A stretch of 64,000 nucleotides of DNA, taken from NCBI RefSeq assembly GCF_001456955.1, contig NZ_KQ758467.1, forward strand, positions 62,001 through 126,000, written 5' to 3'. This DNA comes from Microbacterium enclense (GTDB lineage: Bacteria > Actinomycetota > Actinomycetes > Actinomycetales > Microbacteriaceae). This document shows, piece by piece, positions 60,107-64,000 of the stretch (position 1 is the first letter of the stretch; the number at the start of each line of letters is the position of its first letter). The translations under genes were made by a program, and so were the position numbers. The notes under the pieces were generated by a model. It saw nothing but the letters and a program-made list of their open reading frames with translations. It did not search any database and had not been told where the DNA came from.

Positions 60107-61561
60107 ATGTCCCAGTCCCGTTCGTTCCCCGAACGCTTCCTCTTCGGCGCGGCCACCGCCGCCTACCAGATCGAGGGCGCCGCCTTCGAGGACGGCCGCA
60201 CGGCATCCATCTGGGACGCGTTCAGCCGCGTGCCCGACGCCGTCATCAACGGCGACAACGGCGACGTCGCCTGCGATCACTACCATCGCTACGCCGGCGA
60301 CGTGCAGCTCATGAAAGAGCTCGGGCTGCAGACCTACCGCTTCTCGACCTCGTGGTCGCGCGTGCGTCCCGACGGCGGCGCCCTCAATCCGAAGGGCGTC
60401 GACTTCTACAAGCGCCTCGTCGACGAGCTTCTGGATGCCGGCATCCTGCCCTGGTTGACGCTGTATCACTGGGACCTCCCGCAGGCGCTGCAGGAGAAGG
60501 GCGGCTGGACCGTCCGCGAGACGAGCGAGCGCTTCACCGAGTACGCGCTCGACATGCACGACGCCCTCGGCGATCGCGTCGACGTGTGGACGACACTGAA
60601 CGAGCCGTGGTGCTCGTCGTTCCTCAGCTACACCGCCGGTGCCCACGCGCCCGGGCATTACTCGCAGGCCGAGGGCATGCTCGCCGCCCACCACCTGCTG
60701 CTGGGCCACGGCCAGACCGTGCGGGAGCTGCGCGCCCGTGACTCCTCGGTCAACCTGGGGCTGACGCTGAACCTCACGGTGGCGGATGCCGTGGATCCGG
60801 CGAATCCCGCCGACCTCGACGCCGCGCGCCGCATCGACGGGCAGTTCAACCGGTGGTTCCTCGACCCGGTGTTCCGCGGGCAGTACCCGGCCGACATCAT
60901 CAAGGACTTCCGCGACACCGACGCCGAGGCCGTCGCCCGCTGGCAGGACGCCGTTCAGCCCGGCGACCTCGACATCATCTCGACCCCCATCGACTCGCTC
61001 GGTGTGAACTACTACCACGGCGAGCTCGTCGGCGGCACGCCGCCGGAGGTCGACCCGCCCGCCGGCGATGCCCCCACCCCGCGCCCGATCGGCAAGCCCT
61101 TCCCCGCGCACGAGAACCTCTACTGGCACGACCGGGGACTCTCGCGCACGAACATGGGCTGGGAGGTGCAGCCCGAGGGGCTCACCCGCCTGCTCGAGCG
61201 GGTGAGCGAGGAATACGCCGCCCCGGTCGGCACCGCGCTGTACGTCACCGAGAACGGCGCGTCGTACGACGACGAGGTCGTGACCGACGACGGCGAGAAG
61301 CGCGTGCACGACACCGAGCGCGTCGAATTCGTCGAGGCGCACCTGGCGGCGGTCCTGGATGCCGTGGAGAAGGGCGTCGACGTGCGCGGCTACTTCTACT
61401 GGTCGCTGCTCGACAACTTCGAGTGGGCGTGGGGCTACGCCAAGCGTTTCGGGATCGTCGCGGTCGATTACCAGACTCAGGAGCGCACCATCAAGGACTC
61501 CGGCCGGCAGTACGCTCGCATCATCGCCGAGCGCGCACTGGCCACCGAACCCGCGGTGTGA
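60107..61561 (+). CDS. bglC: GH1 beta-glucosidase
   Basis: A 484-residue glycoside hydrolase family 1 enzyme that splits imported cellobiose inside the cell. The acid/base Glu is in TTLNEPWCSS and the nucleophile Glu in YVTENGASYDDEV; RFLFGAATAAYQIEGAAFEDGR opens the barrel and FYWSLLDNFEWAWGYAKRFG ends it. ATG at 60107 follows GGAAGGA; an earlier ATG at 60074 overlaps cebG and adds 11 residues without similarity. No signal peptide, so cytoplasmic. Confidence 0.9.
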   Translation: MSQSRSFPERFLFGAATAAYQIEGAAFEDGRTASIWDAFSRVPDAVINGDNGDVACDHYHRYAGDVQLMKELGLQTYRFSTSWSRVRPDGGALNPKGVDFYKRLVDELLDAGILPWLTLYHWDLPQALQEKGGWTVRETSERFTEYALDMHDALGDRVDVWTTLNEPWCSSFLSYTAGAHAPGHYSQAEGMLAAHHLLLGHGQTVRELRARDSSVNLGLTLNLTVADAVDPANPADLDAARRIDGQFNRWFLDPVFRGQYPADIIKDFRDTDAEAVARWQDAVQPGDLDIISTPIDSLGVNYYHGELVGGTPPEVDPPAGDAPTPRPIGKPFPAHENLYWHDRGLSRTNMGWEVQPEGLTRLLERVSEEYAAPVGTALYVTENGASYDDEVVTDDGEKRVHDTERVEFVEAHLAAVLDAVEKGVDVRGYFYWSLLDNFEWAWGYAKRFGIVAVDYQTQERTIKDSGRQYARIIAERALATEPAV

Positions 61562-61593
61562 CCTTCGCGCGAGGGCCCCGAGGAGGCAGCGCG

Positions 61594-62607
61594 ATGGAAC
61601 TCGCACCCGTTCGAGGTACCGCAACGATCGAAGAGGTGGCGGCGCGCGCCGGCGTCTCGAGATCGACTGTCTCACGTGTGGTCAACGGTTCCACCGCGGT
61701 CTCGCCCGCGGCCCTCGAGGCGGTGCGCCGCGCGATCGACGAACTGCAGTACGTCCCCAATCGCGCGGCGCGCTCGCTCGCCAGCAGACAGACCCGCGCC
61801 ATCGCGCTGGTCATCCCCGAGCAGACCGACCGGTTCTTCGGCGACCCGTTCTTCGCGTCGATCGTCGCCGGGATCGGCGAGGTGATCGGCGAGAGCGACT
61901 ACATCATGAACATGCTGATCGCGAGCGACGACGCCAGCGCGAAGGCGCTCGCGTACCTGCGCGGCGGCAGCGTCGACGGCGCGATCGTCGCCTCGCACCA
62001 CACCAGTGACACCTTCCTCGATCGCCTGGCCGACGTGGTGCCCGTCGTCTACGGCGGGCGCCCGGCGCGCGTGCGCGCCGAGGACTACTACGTCGACGTC
62101 GACAACGTCGCGGGCGGCCAAGCGGCGACCGGGTATCTGATCGCCCGCGGGCACCGCCGCATCGCGACCGTCTCGGGACCGCCCGACATGCCGGCCGGCA
62201 TCGATCGCCTGCAGGGGTTCCGCGATGAGATGGCCGCGGCCGGTCTCGAACCCGTCGCCGTCGAGAACGGCGATTTCACCGAGATGGGCGGGGCGCTCGC
62301 GATGAACCGCATCCTCTCGACCGGAGCCGAACTCGACGCGCTCTTCGTCGCGAGCGACCTCATGGCCCGCGGGGCGTACACCGCGCTGCGCGAGAAGGGG
62401 ATCGAGCCGGGGCGCGACGTCGCCGTCATCGGCTTCGACGACTCTTCGGTGTCGACCGCCCTGACACCCGCGCTCACCACCGTGCGTCAGCCGTCGCTCA
62501 CGCAGGGGCGACACATGGCATCCGTTCTGCTCGACATGCTCGCCGGACGGCCGGCGGTGCACGCGACGATCCTGCCGACCGAGATCGTGGAGCGCGCGTC
62601 GGCCTGA
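61594..62607 (+). CDS. cebR: LacI-family regulator of cellobiose use
   Basis: A 337-residue LacI repressor. The helix-turn-helix is ATIEEVAARAGVSRSTVSRVVNG (about 9-31) with hinge ARSLAS; the ligand domain has the usual periplasmic-binding fold (IALVIPEQTDRFFGDPFFASIV, DALFVASDLMARGAY). Operators with the CebR sequence stand in the promoter of its own operon, so it is called CebR and cellobiose is the expected inducer. ATG at 61594 follows GAGGAGG, 32 bases after bglC. Confidence 0.88.
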   Translation: MELAPVRGTATIEEVAARAGVSRSTVSRVVNGSTAVSPAALEAVRRAIDELQYVPNRAARSLASRQTRAIALVIPEQTDRFFGDPFFASIVAGIGEVIGESDYIMNMLIASDDASAKALAYLRGGSVDGAIVASHHTSDTFLDRLADVVPVVYGGRPARVRAEDYYVDVDNVAGGQAATGYLIARGHRRIATVSGPPDMPAGIDRLQGFRDEMAAAGLEPVAVENGDFTEMGGALAMNRILSTGAELDALFVASDLMARGAYTALREKGIEPGRDVAVIGFDDSSVSTALTPALTTVRQPSLTQGRHMASVLLDMLAGRPAVHATILPTEIVERASA

Positions 62608-62680
62608 TGCGACGCCCTGGTGGGGCGGGGCCCAGCACGCTGCCGCGTCGGGCGGGCGACCCCGCGGCGCTTCGCGCTGC

Positions 62681-62932
62681 CACGAGAACAGGGGGATGCA
62701 ACGAGAACAGGCCGTTGCGGCGGCGATGGTCCTGTCCTCGGGCGCGCAGCCTGTTCTCGTGACGCTCACACCAGAAAGCGGAGTCGCCCGTCTCGCCGAG
62801 CAGGGGGGGTGCCCGCCGGCGAGCCGACGTCGGGTGAGCGGTTCCGGCCGGCCGCCCCGAGAACAGGGGATGCCACCAGTACAGGCCATCAGCGCTCGGA
62901 TCCTCCTGTTGCGGGCGCATCGCCTGTTCTCG
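62681..62932. repeat. Palindromic repeat family B, two units
   Basis: Unit 1: CACGAGAACAGG (62681-62692), ACGAGAACAGG (62701-62711), and CCTGTTCTCGTG (62750-62761). Unit 2: CGAGAACAGG (62858-62867) and CCTGTTCTCG (62923-62932). GAGAACAGGGGATGCCA is shared with unit 1 at 4.8 kb. The 339-base gap between cebR and nhaA holds only these. Confidence 0.85.
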
Positions 62933-62946
62933 TCGCGGCGGGCGGA

Positions 62947-64000
62947 TCAGCGCGGGCCGGGATGCGGCTGCTGGTACACGTCGGGAACGTCATCGCCGTC
63001 GGCATCCACGTTCTCGGCGAGGGCGAGATGCTTGTAGCGACGGTTGCGCACGAGCAGCACGCACGAGGCGAGCACGGATGCCAGCAGTGACGCGACCATG
63101 ATCGCGATCTTCGCGTCGTCGGTGTGGGGCGAGCCGGCGGGGAAGCTGAGCTCGGCGATCAGCAGCGAGACCGTGAAGCCGATGCCGGCGAGCAGGCCGA
63201 CGCCGGCGAGGTCGATCCATTTCAGCGCCGGGTCGAGCCGCACCTTCGTCAGGAGGGTGAGCAGGCGCACCCCGAGCAGGATGCCGATGGGCTTGCCCAG
63301 CACGAGGCCCGCGACGACGCCGATCGTGACCGGATCCGCGACGGCACGCAGAAGCCCCTCGCCGCCTTCGACGGGGACGCCCGCGGCGAAGAAGGCGAAC
63401 AGCGGCACGGCGATCCCGGCCGACAGCGGGCGGTAGCGGTGCTCGAACTGCTCGGCGAGGTCCATGCCCCGGTGCACCGGCTGCCGACGCGAGGGGGCGA
63501 CCGGGATGGTGAACGCCAGCGCGACGCCGGCGATCGTGGCGTGGACCCCCGACGCGTGCAGGAACGCCCACGCGGCGAAGCCGATCGGCAGGAGCACGAC
63601 CCACGCGGCCCACCCGTTGCGGGCGAACCAGGCCCGACCACGGTGCGCGACGGCGCCGTAGACGACGACGATGACGGCGAAGACGCCGAGCGGGAGCAGG
63701 TCGATGTCGCTGGTGTAGAAGATCGCGATGATCGCGATCGCGATGAGGTCGTCGACCACGGCGAGGGTCAGCAGGAAGATGCGCAGCGGCCCGGGCAGGT
63801 GCGAGCCGACGAGCGCGAGCACGGCGACGGCGAACGCGATGTCGGTGGCGGTGGGGATCGCCCATCCCGCCAGCAGGCTTGGCTGCGTGTGCACGACGGC
63901 CACGTAGATGAGCGCCGGCACCGCGACGCCCGCGAAGGCCGCGGTGACGGGCACGATCGCCGTGTTCAGCCGGCGCAGGCTCCCCGAGACGATCTCGCGC
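62947..64000 (-). CDS. nhaA: Na+/H+ antiporter NhaA (partial)
   Basis: The visible 350 residues are the central and C-terminal part of NhaA; the start lies beyond the right edge. Family features: PTATDIAFAVAVLALVGSHLPGPLRIFLLTLAVVDDL, which contains the DD pair used for Na+ and H+ binding and the TDIAF segment of the unwound helix. It exchanges sodium for protons across the inner membrane and aids salt and alkali tolerance. The C-terminal tail ends in a hydrophilic segment (VDADGDDVPDVYQQPHPGPR). Convergent with cebR across family B repeats. Confidence 0.93.
   Translation of the reverse strand, partial: REIVSGSLRRLNTAIVPVTAAFAGVAVPALIYVAVVHTQPSLLAGWAIPTATDIAFAVAVLALVGSHLPGPLRIFLLTLAVVDDLIAIAIIAIFYTSDIDLLPLGVFAVIVVVYGAVAHRGRAWFARNGWAAWVVLLPIGFAAWAFLHASGVHATIAGVALAFTIPVAPSRRQPVHRGMDLAEQFEHRYRPLSAGIAVPLFAFFAAGVPVEGGEGLLRAVADPVTIGVVAGLVLGKPIGILLGVRLLTLLTKVRLDPALKWIDLAGVGLLAGIGFTVSLLIAELSFPAGSPHTDDAKIAIMVASLLASVLASCVLLVRNRRYKHLALAENVDADGDDVPDVYQQPHPGPR

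Overview
The window is high-GC DNA (about 70 percent by eye) from an actinobacterium, most likely Microbacteriaceae and probably Microbacterium. The reasons are the GC-rich codon use, many GTG starts with 4-base stop/start overlaps (GTGA or ATGA), leaderless-looking promoters, and a very frequent heptamer GGATGCC/GGCATCC. No rRNA, tRNA, phage, transposase or CRISPR array was seen. All assignments come from reading the sequence; no database search was possible.

The dominant theme, 2.5-44.9 kb plus 50.7-53.8 kb, is complete purine catabolism and use of the released nitrogen. A molybdenum xanthine dehydrogenase (fused FeS/Mo subunit, FAD subunit, XdhC and a MocA-like protein) makes urate. HpxO, UraH and UraD turn urate into allantoin. 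A racemase, an allantoinase, an allantoate amidohydrolase and a ureidoglycine-glyoxylate aminotransferase continue, with a ureidoglycolate lyase as a branch. A formamidase and an HpxZ/AtzH-amidase fusion probably deal with the small amides (oxalurate or oxamate, formamide). An NCS1 permease imports allantoin or a related ring. Around this core lie deaminases and a six-gene run (28.6-35.2 kb) with an ABC importer, a CodA-like amidohydrolase, an FAD oxidase and a creatininase homologue, whose substrate is unknown.

Five operon heads in this region (4658, 8658, 21611, 25340, 35305) carry the same inverted repeat, (A/G/T)TGTT-N9-(A/T)ACAT. This points to one unnamed repressor controlling a scattered purine regulon. 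GlnR-like boxes (GTnAC-N6-GAAAC) lie near four promoters, which fits nitrogen control.

Other blocks are: 1-2.4 kb with a kinase-fold protein lacking its catalytic residues, an ArsR-phosphatase fusion and a GNAT; 35.4-40.5 kb with three glycosyltransferases and an MFS exporter; 45.2-50.5 kb with a ChvE-MmsA-MmsB sugar ABC operon and its ROK regulator; 54.2-56.1 kb with a GntR regulator and purS-purQ; 56.5-62.6 kb with a cellobiose operon (cebEFG-bglC-cebR) with three CebR-type operators; and 62.9 kb to the end with a partial NhaA.

Nearly every intergenic gap above 200 bases, and several coding regions, hold compact palindromic elements of at least eight sequence families. Two families show compensatory stem changes between copies, and some elements are translated inside enzymes (formamidase, xanthine dehydrogenase linker, racemase tail). 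They are the most unusual structural feature of the window.
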